Shown: positions 12,504 through 22,653, counted from the stretch's first letter. The stretch: DNA of 64,000 nt from Muraenolepis orangiensis (GCA_027704905.1 CM051015.1:15751692-15815691); one strand, 5' to 3'. Notes: a model not told the origin generated them from the sequence alone. A program made the numbers and translations.

Positions 12504-14359
12504 GTGGCTTGTTCCGATATGGTCTGGCAGTGTAAGTTGTGCGCTCCTTCTTTCACTTCCAGAATACAGTTATTTAAACACTACAGACTGCAGCACAGCC
12601 CTCTTCCATGCCTCTATACTGATTGCGTGTGTACATTTCAGTCATCATTCAGCAGTTGAGGCAGACAATTGCTGAAGAACTGAAGAAGACTGAGAAGAAC
12701 CTGCCTCTCATTACCAAGATGATGCAGACCACATTTGCCCTGCGCGGACAGACCATAGTAAACTCCTGCCCACCAGTGAACGAGCTCATGGACCTGGCCT
12801 GCTCTTAAAATAGAGTGTGGTAATATGGATATTTTTTTCCTGTGTTAACATATTGCACATTCTGTGTGGTTTAAAGTGAAAGTTGTGGTTCTTACTCATT
12901 TGGCGGCTATTTGCTGCGTTATAGAAGTTTAAGAGATCCTCCAAGTTGAACTGACTAATTGATGTTGATGTATTGTCCTGATGCTGTTTTTAAATGTAGG
13001 TGTATGCAGAGTTCCAGATGGTTACAAACCGGAACCTGCCCAACACCTTCTACGCAGAGCTTGACCGCCATATTCGTAGACTGATGACGTTATTTCGACA
13101 GAAGGCGACAAAAACTGGGACCACAGCAGTTGCGTTGGCAGACATTTTACGAATCCACGATGAACAGGTGAATAGATTATTATACATGTCGTAGGTTGAA
13201 CCTCTAACATTGGACAGCTTCAATGATTCAAATGAGCTTTTACATTTTACAATTAGTCCACTTTGTGTTTGCTATTTGTCTGATTGCATTAAAGATGTGT
13301 AGAGGTTATTTGTGGACATATGTTCTGATTGGACTGTTTAAAATCAACATTGTTCAGTAAACTTTTCAGTATATACACTTCTGTTTTTTATCTTAATAGG
13401 AAATCCATGACATCCACACCAGGCGCACCACTGTTCTCCATGCACTTCCTGTGTATCTGAACGAGGAAGTCTCTGGATTTTTCAGAACCTGCACAGTGAG
13501 TCTCCTTAAATAATGAACAGTACCACTGTATATTAAGTGAACAGTTAATCAAAATACTAACAAAATAATGTTTTAGGACTTACCCTTGTTTAGTCTATCC
13601 ATACAGTTTGTGTGATTTGGAGAGGTATGGTCTGTTTTATTTCACCCTACTACAAATGAACTGGCTTGGTGTTTTGTTCAAAGCGACAAGAAGTTTAGTA
13701 AAACATTTTCCTGTATGTGTTCTTGAGCTTAGTATCAGTCTATCTCCCGCCACTTAGATTCTCTGGTAACTTGGCTGATTCCTGTGTCCAGAACACGCAT
13801 CTTCTGTTTTTACTTACAACTTACAAACATAACTCCATATACTTAGCTTTGTGCTGCACCAGCAGTACTTAAATGATAAGGAGAGATGATTTGTCAACAA
13901 CAATAACCAAAAAAAACGTTATAAAATAAAACTTAAAAAAAAAATAAAAGTACTATTTTGTGGAAAAAATAATTCTATTTAACTCTTATATTAGTAGAAA
14001 CCATGGATTAGTTTGTGATTAGTATGTCTCTTTCATTCATTCAGGAGCCTGATGAGCCAGAGCTTGACGATGTTGCTGTGGCCCTCCTTACTGTCATCAG
14101 TGACCATGACACAAGTCCAGTTCACTACCAGCCTGTGAAAATCTCTGTCGTCCTCGAAAGTGACATCGTGATCAGCCTCCCCAGATTTGGTGATGCCTTC
14201 CTGGTCATGTTTGGACTGATTTATGCACTACACCTCAGCTATCCTAAAGCGCTGACCAACACTTTTGAATTCGTTCAGAAGATTGTACTTGGTCTAGAAG
14301 CTGGTAAACTGTCGCCCAGGTTGCAGACACTCAAGAATGACTTGATGATAAATGTGTAG
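12504..14359 (+). pseudogene. Decayed multi-exon C2H2-type / SAMD3-like gene carried in TIR element
   Basis: Five exon-like pieces read in order. (1) ATG at 12519 opens a Cys-rich piece (MVWQCKLCAPSFTSR...) resembling a C2H2 finger, with a splice acceptor TTCAG before it. (2) About 12655-12808 encodes EELKKTEKNLPLITKMMQTT and then stops. (3) 13001-13168 encodes FQMVTNRNLPNTFYAELDRH. (4) About 13401-13496 encodes EIHDIHTRRTTVLHALPVYL. (5) 14044-14359 encodes a ~104-residue C-terminal domain rich in hydrophobic residues. Pieces 3-5 are separated by introns with AG/GT borders. Piece 1 runs straight into piece 2 out of frame and piece 2 ends early, so the gene is broken. Similar proteins, annotated in fish as SAMD3-like, occur in many copies, which fits spread by a transposon. 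The name is from memory and not certain. Confidence 0.6.
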
Positions 14360-14505
14360 AAAGGATGTGGGGTGAGGTATTATTATTGTGAATCAAAGTT
14401 CTTTCCCTTTGTCACAATAATGCCTTAAGAAGTAAGCAAAGAACTTTGATTCAGAAGGCCTTCAATAATACCTCACTGAGGTATCCTTCTTTCTACACAT
14501 TTATC
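14340..14505. repeat. Long imperfect inverted repeat (hairpin) at gene end
   Basis: Left arm: from AAATGTGTAGAAAGGATG through GAGGTATTATTA to AATCAAAGTTCTTT. Right arm: AAAGAACTTTGATTC through AATAATACCTCA to CTTTCTACACATTT. The arms are about 50-60 bases with short insertions and overlap the stop of the last exon-like piece. Confidence 0.75.
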
Positions 14506-14734
14506 AATAGGCCTACTACACAATGTGCACTGTTCATTTTTTCTATTTTCTATTTTTCTATTTGTTTTTATTTTATTTGCCATATTTAACTGTTGTAAAG
14601 TTGTTTAATTATAGTGATTCTATTGTATTTATGTTTGACTTGTGTACATAAAACTATTTTTTATTAAGTTCAAATAATGTGGTTGTGTACTTATTTTTTT
14701 AAGTTCTGTTAACTTATTCCCACGGATAGAAAAC

Positions 14735-15140
14735 TGAAAACTTTAAGTCGTAGTAACTGAATATAATCAAGTAGCACCCAATCAAAACTTTTGAGTTCTG
14801 AAAACTGACAACTTTAAGTCATAGTAACTTAAATTAGTTAAGTAGCACCTAATCAAAACTTTTGAGTTCTGAAAACTGACAACTTTAAGTCATAGTAACT
14901 TAAATTAGTTAAGTAGCACCTAATCAAAAGTTTTGAGTTCTGAGAACTCAAAACATTTGAGTTCTGTGAACTCAAAACTTTTGAGTTCTCAGAACTCAAA
15001 ACTTTTGAGTTCTCAGAACTCAAAACTTGAGTTCTCAGAACTCAAAACTTTTGAGTACTGAGAACTTGAGTTTTTTGAGTTGATAAACTCAAAATTTTTG
15101 AGGCAAGTCATTGCCTCAAAATTTTTGAGTTCTGCTAACT
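14735..15140. repeat. Tandem and palindromic AACTCAAAACTTTTGAGTT-type repeats
   Basis: About three tandem units of roughly 70 bases (CTGACAACTTTAAGTCATAG...) are followed by alternating GAGTTCT / AGAACTC words that form many short palindromes. They end at the right TIR of the nested element and are probably its subterminal repeats. Confidence 0.75.
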
Positions 15141-15650
15141 TATTCGGTTTTACAGTGTAGTATAACTCTGGCCTTGGGCATTGTGCAATATTTCTCGTCG
15201 GGGCGGTGCTCCGTTTGCAGTGTTTACCAGTTTGTAGTGTGAAACGCCGTGTGCGTGTACGGCCTATTTTGGTGTGAAGTCTCATAGCGTTGAAGTGTGT
15301 GTGTGTGCGCGTGTGCACTCTAACTATTTATTCAACCTTATTTCGCTATACTATTTATTAGACTTTTAACACTGTGACTTATTATGTGATTGTGGTGCCG
15401 TGACTTATTTATTGCAGCATTTTGCACACCTGTGGGAAATAATTGCTTGTGCTGATTGCCAACTGTGTATTTATTGTGCCTACTGTTTTAATAAAATTGT
15501 ATTTTGATTACATCAGTCCCATCCTTGTTCCTTTATTGGACATAACCTGTTTAGATAGCTTTAAGGGTAGCGCTGTTTGGAGCGCTGTTTGGGTTTCCTA
15601 GCTTAATTATATAAATTGTGAATTTGGGCGCCCCCTGGGGGTCACATACA

Positions 15651-15981
15651 GTTTGTGGTCTACACTGAATATACCTTTTTAATAGGCCGTTACCCACGAT
15701 TTGTATTGGGCATTTCAAGATTGAAGATTTGTATTTGCCATTTGCAACAAGTACAATGGAATGCTTACTCCCCATTCCCTCCCTCCAGCAGTATGAACTT
15801 GTAGAACAATACTATACAAATAAAAGCGATATGCTGTTGACATTCAGTGGTATTATTATCATCATCATCGTCTTGTTTCTTTTAAATGTAACGTCTTGTT
15901 TGTTGTCTGCGCAAGATGTGAACCGCCCGTGGGAGCGATGTCCCTGACGGTGCGGTGCTTGGCACCAAACCATTGTGGGTT
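15651..15981 (+). promoter_or_regulatory. U2 spacer remainder with promoter of interrupted U2 copy
   Basis: This is the second half of the spacer interrupted at 9846, continuing in register up to +1 of the next U2 gene at 15982. It is nearly identical to the 5' flank of the intact genes, so transcription could start here and run into Keno copy 2. Confidence 0.65.
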
Positions 15982-16035
15982 ATCGCTTCTCGGCCTTTTG
16001 GCTAAGATCAAGTGTAGTATCTGTTCTTATCAGTT
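15982..16035 (+). pseudogene. U2 snRNA 5' fragment (nt 1-54) before Keno copy 2
   Basis: This is perfect U2 sequence from +1 to nucleotide 54, ending CTTATCAGTT. The last 16 bases, TCTGTTCTTATCAGTT, are repeated after the poly(A) tail at 21509 and form the target-site duplication. Confidence 0.93.
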
Positions 16036-16392
16036 ACTCGCTTCTCGGCCTTTTTGCTAAGACAGCGATCGCCCTCTGGTAGTTAACATAAAGCGGTACC
16101 GTTTCCCATGGTATCACTTTATTGACTGAGAGGAGATTATCTGTATTTCTTTTGGTTCTTGTCTAGGTACGCTTATTACTTAGGTTACACCCAAAAGAGA
16201 TACGATATACAGGTGAGGTGTGGTGAGGTGAGGTGAGTGGCTTTTTTACTTGTTCTTGTTGTGGTTTGTACGTGTTTTTCCTGTTTTATTGTTGCGTGGT
16301 TTTGCCTTATTTTACGTGTGGTGTTTTTAGTATTTATTTGTGGTTGTTGTTCTTACGTTTTATTGGGTTTTTAGCGCGGTGGTGCCTCTACG

Positions 16393-17664
16393 ATGTCGTT
16401 CGCCCACGCAGGCATGAAGAGGCACCACAGCGTGCGTTTTAAATTTAAAGAACCCAGACAGATCTCCCGGCTTGATTTTTCACGGAAGCTGATTCAAGGC
16501 GTCCTTCGCTTCTCCCCCGATGATTTGAACTGTATTTTGTCTTTGCCCTTTAACAAGGGCTTTGATGTCAGCTTCCGTGCCGCGACAACCTTCTCCGATT
16601 TCTGGACACGCTTTGAAAATGTTAAGGACCAGTTTTCAGCATTTGATGTGGAACGACTGAACGACAATGCCTTTAAAACGGTCATTGTCCGGATGTTTAA
16701 TGAAACGGTGAATGCTGACGATATATGTATATGGCTGGCTAGATACTGCACTGTAAGGGCCCAGGCTACCAAGGTTAGAGATGAGGACGGCATCTGGAAT
16801 TGCGCGTGGAGGGTCCCCATTCAACAATGGCGGGACCCGAGTGGATTCCAGGGCCTGAAACATCTCCCCTCTATGGTAGTGCTTGGAGAAAACAGAGGCT
16901 ACATCCACTACCAGGGGCAGCCCAAGCTCTGCCGCAAGTGCGGTGAGCATGGGCACTTGGTAGAAGCGTGTGAGAAGGTTGTGTGCGGGAAATGTAGAGA
17001 AATTGGACACACGTTTGAAGAATGTACCAATGGCAGAAGGTGCAACCTCTGTGGAGAATTAAATCATCTCTTCAGAGACTGCCCCAAATCTTTTGCCAAC
17101 AAACTCAAGAAGGTGGCAGTTGGAAATGAAAATGTGTTGATTGAAGCCGGTGTGGAAAATTCAAATCTCCCGCCAAATCCCAACCCTCATATGATTGGAG
17201 GACAAGAAATAGAGGCGGGAGAGGGGGAGGGGCCCAAAGCAGCCCCACCACCAATCGGTGAGGAGAGAGAAGGTGGGGCTGCACAGGCAGAACGCGGAGC
17301 TGAGCGACGCCCCGAGTCACCGAAAAACGGTGATATGGAGATAGTAAGTGACTCGGAGGCGGAGTCTAGTGACGTCTCCCTCCCCGGAGTGCAGACCGGC
17401 AAGAGAAGAGTGTCTGAGTCGTCTATGGGCTCCCTAGGAGTCCTCGAGAAAAGGGGAAGACCTGGATCCAGTTCCTCTGCGGAGGAGCTGTCCAGAATCT
17501 TCCCCGACGACTCACCAAACACTTTCCCCTTTTTAACTACAACATTACAGTCGACCCCGAAAGACCTTGTGCCTGACGAGCACATTGTCTCGAAGGGGAA
17601 CGAAGCACAAAACCTTCTCCCACGTTGGGTTAAGAAAGGGCGTCGTTCACAAAGTATTGACTGA
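16393..17664 (+). CDS. Keno-A ORF1, zinc-knuckle RNA-binding protein (copy 2)
   Basis: The protein has 423 residues and starts at ATG in the context CTACGATGTC. The conserved N-terminal domain (about 10-165) is followed by three CCHC knuckles at residues 180-193, 198-211 and 217-230 and an acidic, low-complexity tail containing SDSEAESSD. It is expected to coat the element RNA in the ribonucleoprotein. It differs from copy 1 by a few residues in the tail (for example NTN to NEN, PSM to PHM). ORF2 begins 8 bases after its stop, as in copy 1. No inactivating change is visible. Confidence 0.9.
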   Translation: MSFAHAGMKRHHSVRFKFKEPRQISRLDFSRKLIQGVLRFSPDDLNCILSLPFNKGFDVSFRAATTFSDFWTRFENVKDQFSAFDVERLNDNAFKTVIVRMFNETVNADDICIWLARYCTVRAQATKVRDEDGIWNCAWRVPIQQWRDPSGFQGLKHLPSMVVLGENRGYIHYQGQPKLCRKCGEHGHLVEACEKVVCGKCREIGHTFEECTNGRRCNLCGELNHLFRDCPKSFANKLKKVAVGNENVLIEAGVENSNLPPNPNPHMIGGQEIEAGEGEGPKAAPPPIGEEREGGAAQAERGAERRPESPKNGDMEIVSDSEAESSDVSLPGVQTGKRRVSESSMGSLGVLEKRGRPGSSSSAEELSRIFPDDSPNTFPFLTTTLQSTPKDLVPDEHIVSKGNEAQNLLPRWVKKGRRSQSID

Positions 17665-17672
17665 CCACCGAC

Positions 17673-20600
17673 ATGTTTTATTTTAATGGTCTTTTAATGC
17701 TACCCCCTTTTAATATCATACTCATGGCTCTCACCTTCTCGACTCTCAATGTGAGAAGTGTAAAATCAAGAGTTAGAGTGCACATGATTTTATCTTTCCT
17801 CCAAACGTGTAATGCAGATGTGTTTTTAATCCAAGAATGTTCCTTGCCCTTTTTAACCAGCTACAAACAATGGGAGGAAAAATGGCCACACCAATCGATA
17901 TGGAGTGGCTCAAATGAAAATAAAAACGATGGTGTGGCCATTTTAATCAAAAACCCCTCCGTTCTGGTGAAGGGCAGCACGGTGGTGAGCGACGGGCGGG
18001 CGCTTTTAGCACATTTGTCTTTTATGGGGAAGGATTTTAAACTTTTAAACATTTATGGTTTTAATGACAAACACGACCGCCATGAGCTTTTAGAAAGCCT
18101 GCAGCCCCACATGCTAGGGCGAACGCCATTAGTTTTAGGGGGGGATTTTAATTGTATTTTAAATAGAGGCGATAGACGAGGCGCAGGGGAGGATTTTAGA
18201 GTAGACAAGACGTCGGTTTTATTGCAGGGTTTAGTTAGGGATTTTAAACTACGAGACTGTTTTAAAACCCTGCATCCAAGAGAGGAGGGCTACACCTGGT
18301 TCAGTGGTGATGGCACTAGAGCCTCTCGCATTGACTATTTTTTTACCAGAGACTGCCCGCCAACCGATGCTACATTAACCCCTGTTTTCTTTTCGGATCA
18401 CGCTATGCTCTCCTGCACCCTTTCACTCTCCTCAGGTGTGACCAGTGGCAGAGGTCTGTGGAAACTGAATTGCTCCCTTTTAGAGGACGAAGAACTGGTA
18501 AGCCGATTCAGGGAGCGATTCAGTCAATGGCAGACCCTCCAAGACCTATACAAAACACGAGCACAGTGGTGGGAGATGGTGAAGGGAAGGACGCAGACTT
18601 TCTTTAAAAAAGCAGGAAAAGAAAAAAAGAAGAAACAAAATAGACGCATGTTGGGGCTGCAAAAAAGACTACAGCGGTATTTTATTTTAACACAACAAGG
18701 GCTGGATTTTAATCCAGAGATAAAAAAAGTAAAAGAAGAGATGCTGATTTTATCTGAAATAAGAGCCAAAGGAATCATAGTAAGGAGTAAAGAAAGAGAA
18801 ATAGAAGAAGGGGAAAAGTGCACACGATATTTTTTTAAGAAAGTTATTAACAGGGGGGAGGGGATTCTTAATTTAAAAAAACACAATGGGGAAATGACCA
18901 AAACAGTAGAAGAAACAAAAGAAGTGATTGAAGGGTTTTATGAGGATTTATATAGTGAAAAAATGGTTTTAGAACAATCGATTAAAAATATTTTAGAAAA
19001 AATTGACAAAAAAATTGACAGTGCCCCCTTTTTAACCCGTGATTTTACCCTTTTAGAACTGAACAAATGCTTGTGTGGTTTTAAAAGGGGGAAGTCCGCG
19101 GGGGAGGATGGGCTCCCGTGTGAGTTTTACTCCACATTTTGGGATATTTTAGCACCCGACCTACTGACTATTTTTACGGAGTTCCGAGGACTAGGCCGAC
19201 TACCCGACACATTTAGGATAGGGATAGTAAAACTGTTACACAAAAAAGACGACAAGACAGACTTAAAAAACTGGAGACCCATCACCCTTTTAAACTTTGA
19301 CTGTAAATTATTTAGTAAGGTTTTAGCAAATAGGATGTCAGTGGTTTTAGGGGACGTGATCCACCCGGATCAAACCTGCGGCATACCGGGGAGAAAGATC
19401 ACGGACAGCCTCGTACTGATCCGAGACACCATCTGTTACGCGAGAGACAGAAACATCAGGCTAATAGTCCTCAATTTAGACTTCGAGAAGGCTTTCGATC
19501 GGGTCTCGCACCAGTACCTATTTCGGGTACTGCAAAAAATGGGATTCCCAGAGAGGTACTTAGAGTGGGTGGGATTGCTGTATCGGGACATCAGCAGCAA
19601 ATTCATGGTTAACGGGCAACTGACAAAAGCAGTCGATTTACACTGCGGTGTCCGTCAGGGGTGTCCGTTATCTGCTCTCCTCTACGTGACATGCATAGAA
19701 CCACTCGCCCAGGTATTGAGAAGGGACAAATGGATCACGGGGGTGGGCATACCAGGTAGCGGGGGGGAACACGCCAAGTGTTTTTTATACATGGACGACA
19801 TTAACATTTTATGCACTGACCTTTCATCCCTCGACAGAGCACTGAACCTGACCGACGACTACGGACTGGCCTCTGGGTCCAAACTCAACCGAGGGAAGAC
19901 CCAAGCCCTTTTTTATGGACCGTGGGCCGAGACCGACAAGACAGGACTCCCCCTGACGATCAACACGACAGACATCAAAATACTCGGGGTCAAATTTGAC
20001 AGGGAGGGGGAAGGGACAAAAAATTGGCCAGACGTGTTAGGGAAAGTTAGGCAGAGACTGGGCTACTGGGGACTTAGAGGACTGACGATGGAAGGGAAGG
20101 TTTTAATCATCAAGGCGGTGATTTTACCTTTGTTTTTATTGATTTGCTCTGTTTTTATGCCTCCGCGGAGAGTGCTTTTAGAACTCGAACGAGCACTGTT
20201 TTATTTCTTGTGGGGGTCCAAATGGGAGAGACTGAAAAGGGACACAATGAAAAAAAGAAAAGAAAAAGGGGGTAAAGGAGTCCCGGACCTCCACCTGTTT
20301 TTAGGCAGCGCCTACACGGCACTGCATTTTAAACAGGCGACGGCCCCATCCGGTAACCATAAAACAACAGCGATGGCACAGTTCTGGATGGGGTCCTACC
20401 TAAGGAGATTTCCTTTCTTTAATATAGATTTGAGAAAACCAGTTTCCTTTAAATTGTCACCATCATATGTTTTTATAAAGAAGTTTTTAAAACATTTTAA
20501 CCTCGAGGACGAGGTTTTAGATGTCTTGACGAATCACAAGCTTTTAATCTCTGTTGTACAGGAACGGGAACCAGTGAGTCCAGTGCGCGGGCTCGCAATC

Positions 20601-21149
20601 GGCGAGCCCACGACGGTTTGGCGCAACGTGAACCATCCCGCTCTCCCCAACAGACTCCGGGACCTGTCATGGATGACGGCTCATGAGATCCTCCCGGTCA
20701 GGTCCGTTATGCACTCCCGGGGCATGGGAGCGAACCCAACATGCCCCCGCCAAGGCTGTGGCGCCCACGAGACGGTGAGGCATGTGCTCTGGGAGTGCAC
20801 CGCTGCTGGAGACCAGTGGGCAATGGCCGGCTCCCTGCAATTCCCGTACTTGCCAGCAGGGGAGGTCCTAACAGCACAGCTAGTGCTGTACGGGGTGAGC
20901 CCAAAAAAAGTACCACCAGCGCTCTTCCAGAAGCAGTGGCTCACCCTGTCCGCCATAAAAGACGCCATATGGACCTCCAGAAACCTGCTGGTGAGAAAGC
21001 GCATGCTGATTCCCCCCGTGGCTGTGATCCGTATGGCCGCAGCAACTTTGAAAGTGGTGGTTGCTGCAGGCGGCAGGCCTAGGACACAGCCACAAAGAAG
21101 CCTCGCCTCTGTGCCCATTCGGACGTGGGAGCCGGAGCCACACAACTGA
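17673..21149 (+). CDS. Keno-A ORF2: APE endonuclease and reverse transcriptase (copy 2, intact)
   Basis: The protein has 1158 residues. An APE-like endonuclease spans about 17-245, with LNVRS, the QEC glutamate, G156-G157-D158-F159-N160, RIDYFF and the catalytic S241-D242-H243. A basic coiled linker (about 300-430) follows. The RT spans about 470-790, with KNWRPITLL, D603 in LDFEKAFDRV, GVRQGCPLSALLY, Y706-M707-D708-D709, and ILGVKFD. A C-terminal Cys/His motif lies at C1024-C1029-H1037-C1042. In this clade the endonuclease nicks the target and the RT copies the RNA from the nick. The target here is U2 nucleotide ~39. An in-frame ATG also exists at 17724 (MALTFSTLNVRS), which would remove a 17-residue hydrophobic leader. 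This copy is the reference against which the broken copies were judged. Confidence 0.93.
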   Translation: MFYFNGLLMLPPFNIILMALTFSTLNVRSVKSRVRVHMILSFLQTCNADVFLIQECSLPFLTSYKQWEEKWPHQSIWSGSNENKNDGVAILIKNPSVLVKGSTVVSDGRALLAHLSFMGKDFKLLNIYGFNDKHDRHELLESLQPHMLGRTPLVLGGDFNCILNRGDRRGAGEDFRVDKTSVLLQGLVRDFKLRDCFKTLHPREEGYTWFSGDGTRASRIDYFFTRDCPPTDATLTPVFFSDHAMLSCTLSLSSGVTSGRGLWKLNCSLLEDEELVSRFRERFSQWQTLQDLYKTRAQWWEMVKGRTQTFFKKAGKEKKKKQNRRMLGLQKRLQRYFILTQQGLDFNPEIKKVKEEMLILSEIRAKGIIVRSKEREIEEGEKCTRYFFKKVINRGEGILNLKKHNGEMTKTVEETKEVIEGFYEDLYSEKMVLEQSIKNILEKIDKKIDSAPFLTRDFTLLELNKCLCGFKRGKSAGEDGLPCEFYSTFWDILAPDLLTIFTEFRGLGRLPDTFRIGIVKLLHKKDDKTDLKNWRPITLLNFDCKLFSKVLANRMSVVLGDVIHPDQTCGIPGRKITDSLVLIRDTICYARDRNIRLIVLNLDFEKAFDRVSHQYLFRVLQKMGFPERYLEWVGLLYRDISSKFMVNGQLTKAVDLHCGVRQGCPLSALLYVTCIEPLAQVLRRDKWITGVGIPGSGGEHAKCFLYMDDINILCTDLSSLDRALNLTDDYGLASGSKLNRGKTQALFYGPWAETDKTGLPLTINTTDIKILGVKFDREGEGTKNWPDVLGKVRQRLGYWGLRGLTMEGKVLIIKAVILPLFLLICSVFMPPRRVLLELERALFYFLWGSKWERLKRDTMKKRKEKGGKGVPDLHLFLGSAYTALHFKQATAPSGNHKTTAMAQFWMGSYLRRFPFFNIDLRKPVSFKLSPSYVFIKKFLKHFNLEDEVLDVLTNHKLLISVVQEREPVSPVRGLAIGEPTTVWRNVNHPALPNRLRDLSWMTAHEILPVRSVMHSRGMGANPTCPRQGCGAHETVRHVLWECTAAGDQWAMAGSLQFPYLPAGEVLTAQLVLYGVSPKKVPPALFQKQWLTLSAIKDAIWTSRNLLVRKRMLIPPVAVIRMAAATLKVVVAAGGRPRTQPQRSLASVPIRTWEPEPHN

Positions 21150-21508
21150 AAGGTTGAGGCAGCGGCGGCCTGGCTCTCCGGGTGGTCGGTGGGAAGGAGC
21201 AAAGGAGCGAGGGTCTCCTCTGAGCAACGGCTTGTCCCGAGAGAAAATGCTGTTGGAGAGAGCGGGATGGGGATCTTTTTTGATAAGGCCTCGCCCCGCT
21301 CCTGCACGACCGTCTTTAATGTTTAAAGGTTTTAATAAAGCAGAAACAATGTATTTATTTATTTATTTATTTATCTACTTATGTATTAAAAGTGTCTGAA
21401 ATTTAAATGTCTGCTTTTAAACTTTTGACTTGTTGATTTGAAAAGTTCTTTGTAAATTGTATATGAATGTGTGACAATAAACTTTTTTTCCAAAAAAAAA
21501 AAAAAAAA

Positions 21509-21657
21509 TCTGTTCTTATCAGTTTAATATCTGATACGTCCCCTACCCGGGGACCATATATTAAATTGATTTTTGGAACTGGGAGATGGAATAGGGGCTT
21601 GCTCCGTCCACTCCACGCATCGACCTGGTATTGCAGTATCTCCAGGAACGGTGCACC
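21509..21657 (+). pseudogene. U2 snRNA 3' fragment after Keno copy 2
   Basis: This is U2 nucleotides 39-187, starting TCTGTTCTTATCAG and ending GGTGCACC. A few bases later (about 21660) the sequence leaves the U2 spacer and enters unrelated DNA, so this is a local end of the array. Confidence 0.9.
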
Positions 21658-22653
21658 CCCTGAGCTTGTTGAAGAAAAGAGACATAATTATTCAACATGC
21701 TTCACAGGCATTAGTGAAGCATGTTGAAAATTATAAATGGCCTGAATAATTAGTCCTGTGAGTGTTTCAGTTTAGTTATTTGTGTCATTGATGTTTGTAC
21801 GTCACAATGCTTTAACTATGACTGGTTTAGGCGGAAATGTATGTTAACACTTTTACCCATGTGACTTCTATATTTATCAGACGGACTCACAGACTCACTC
21901 ACTGAGCTCAGATGAAAGCTGAGCTCAGTTGAAAGCTCAGATGAAAGCTGAGCTCAGTTGAAAGCTCAGATGAAAGCTGAGCTCAGTGAGCTGAGCTTAA
22001 GTATTATTTAACAAGTAATAATGCCAGCTTTTATATAGTGCTTTTATCCAAAGCGCTTTACAAATCATGCCTCACATTACCCATTCATACACCGACGGTG
22101 GAGTCAGCCATGCAAGGAGACAGCCAGCACGTCAGGAGCAGTTAGCGTTAGGGTGTCTTGCTCAAGGACACCTTGACAGTTTTTGCTAGGAGGAGCCGGG
22201 GGATCGAAATTTACCCTAAATTAGGATATGCATCAGTGCCTAGAAGCACATTTATTGTAGGGGGTGGTTTACTTCATGTGCTAATATCTGTGACAAAGCT
22301 ACCATCAAAATATCATCTATGGACAAAAATGTGCTTTGAATTTCCACCTTGGAAACTGATATGTGAAATCTTGGGCTTTGGCCCATGGACTATTGTATGA
22401 GATACACGGTTCTGTATTTTTGTGATATTGTATAAGGTGCACTGCTCACTCACTGTTTACTTCTGCAGTATGAATTATTCACAACAATAACAGTAGAGGT
22501 AGAACTTCACAATAACTACAAATAAAAACAGTGATACGTAGTGGCCATCTAGAATATACATCTTTCTTATATATAATATACAAGACCAAGTACATGTACG
22601 TCAGTGGCGGCCGGTGGTTGTAAAAGTAGGGAGGACGTTTCTTGGTGAAACTT
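21658..22653. other. Non-U2 flank with short repeats and an interspersed repeat (first copy)
   Basis: No gene was recognised. There is a perfect 13-bp hairpin (CAACATGCTTCAC ... GTGAAGCATGTTG) near 21691-21724. Three tandem copies of a ~29-bp unit around GCTCAGATGAAAGCTGAG lie at about 21905-21990. At about 22020-22210 a dispersed-repeat-like stretch runs from AGCGCTTTACAA through GGTGTCTTGCTCAAGGACACC to GAGCCGGGGGATCGAA, a phrase common in fish repeat tails. The segment recurs at 26700-27696 by duplication. Confidence 0.6.

Larger units (their letters stand above)
10741..15157. mobile_element. DNA-transposon-like element with TIRs and TA duplication, nested
   Basis: The element starts CACTGTAAACCCGAAT; the reverse complement of its 3' end reads CACTGTAAAACCGAAT, so 15 of 16 bases match. 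It is flanked on both sides by TA. Subterminal regions contain many copies of AAAACTTTTGAGTTCT-type words. The interior carries a decayed spliced gene (12504-14359) rather than a recognisable transposase. CACTGTAAAA ends with 2-bp targets are common among teleost class II repeats, but I cannot name the superfamily. It inserted into the solo-LTR-like element and is therefore younger than it. Confidence 0.6.
9847..15646 (+). mobile_element. TG...CA insertion with 4-bp TSD, probable solo LTR (split by a nested element)
   Basis: The U2 spacer is interrupted between AATCTACA and TACAGTTTG. The insert begins TGTAGCGGG, ends GGGGGTCACA and is flanked by the 4-bp duplication TACA (9843-9846 and 15647-15650). 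Removing one TACA restores the spacer exactly. Without the nested element at 10741-15157 the insert is about 1.38 kb. It has a TTTAAAAGG TATA-like box near 9930 and an AATAAAATTG polyadenylation signal near 15493. No coding sequence belongs to it. These traits fit a solo LTR; a different insertion type with TGT...ACA ends cannot be excluded. The + strand is assigned from the TATA-like box and polyadenylation signal. Confidence 0.55.
16036..21508 (+). mobile_element. Keno-A copy 2, full length with intact ORFs
   Basis: This 5.47-kb element has a 357-bp 5' UTR, ORF1 (16393-17664), ORF2 (17673-21149), a 3' UTR with several AATAAA-like signals and a 17-base A tail. It has a perfect 16-bp target duplication of U2 nucleotides 39-54. 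The 5' UTR opens with a near copy of U2 nucleotides 2-27 (one mismatch), followed by unrelated sequence. A GT-rich, GGTGAGG-repeated tract lies near 16212-16240. Because both ORFs are open and all motifs are present, this is the best candidate for a mobile copy in the window. Confidence 0.93.
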
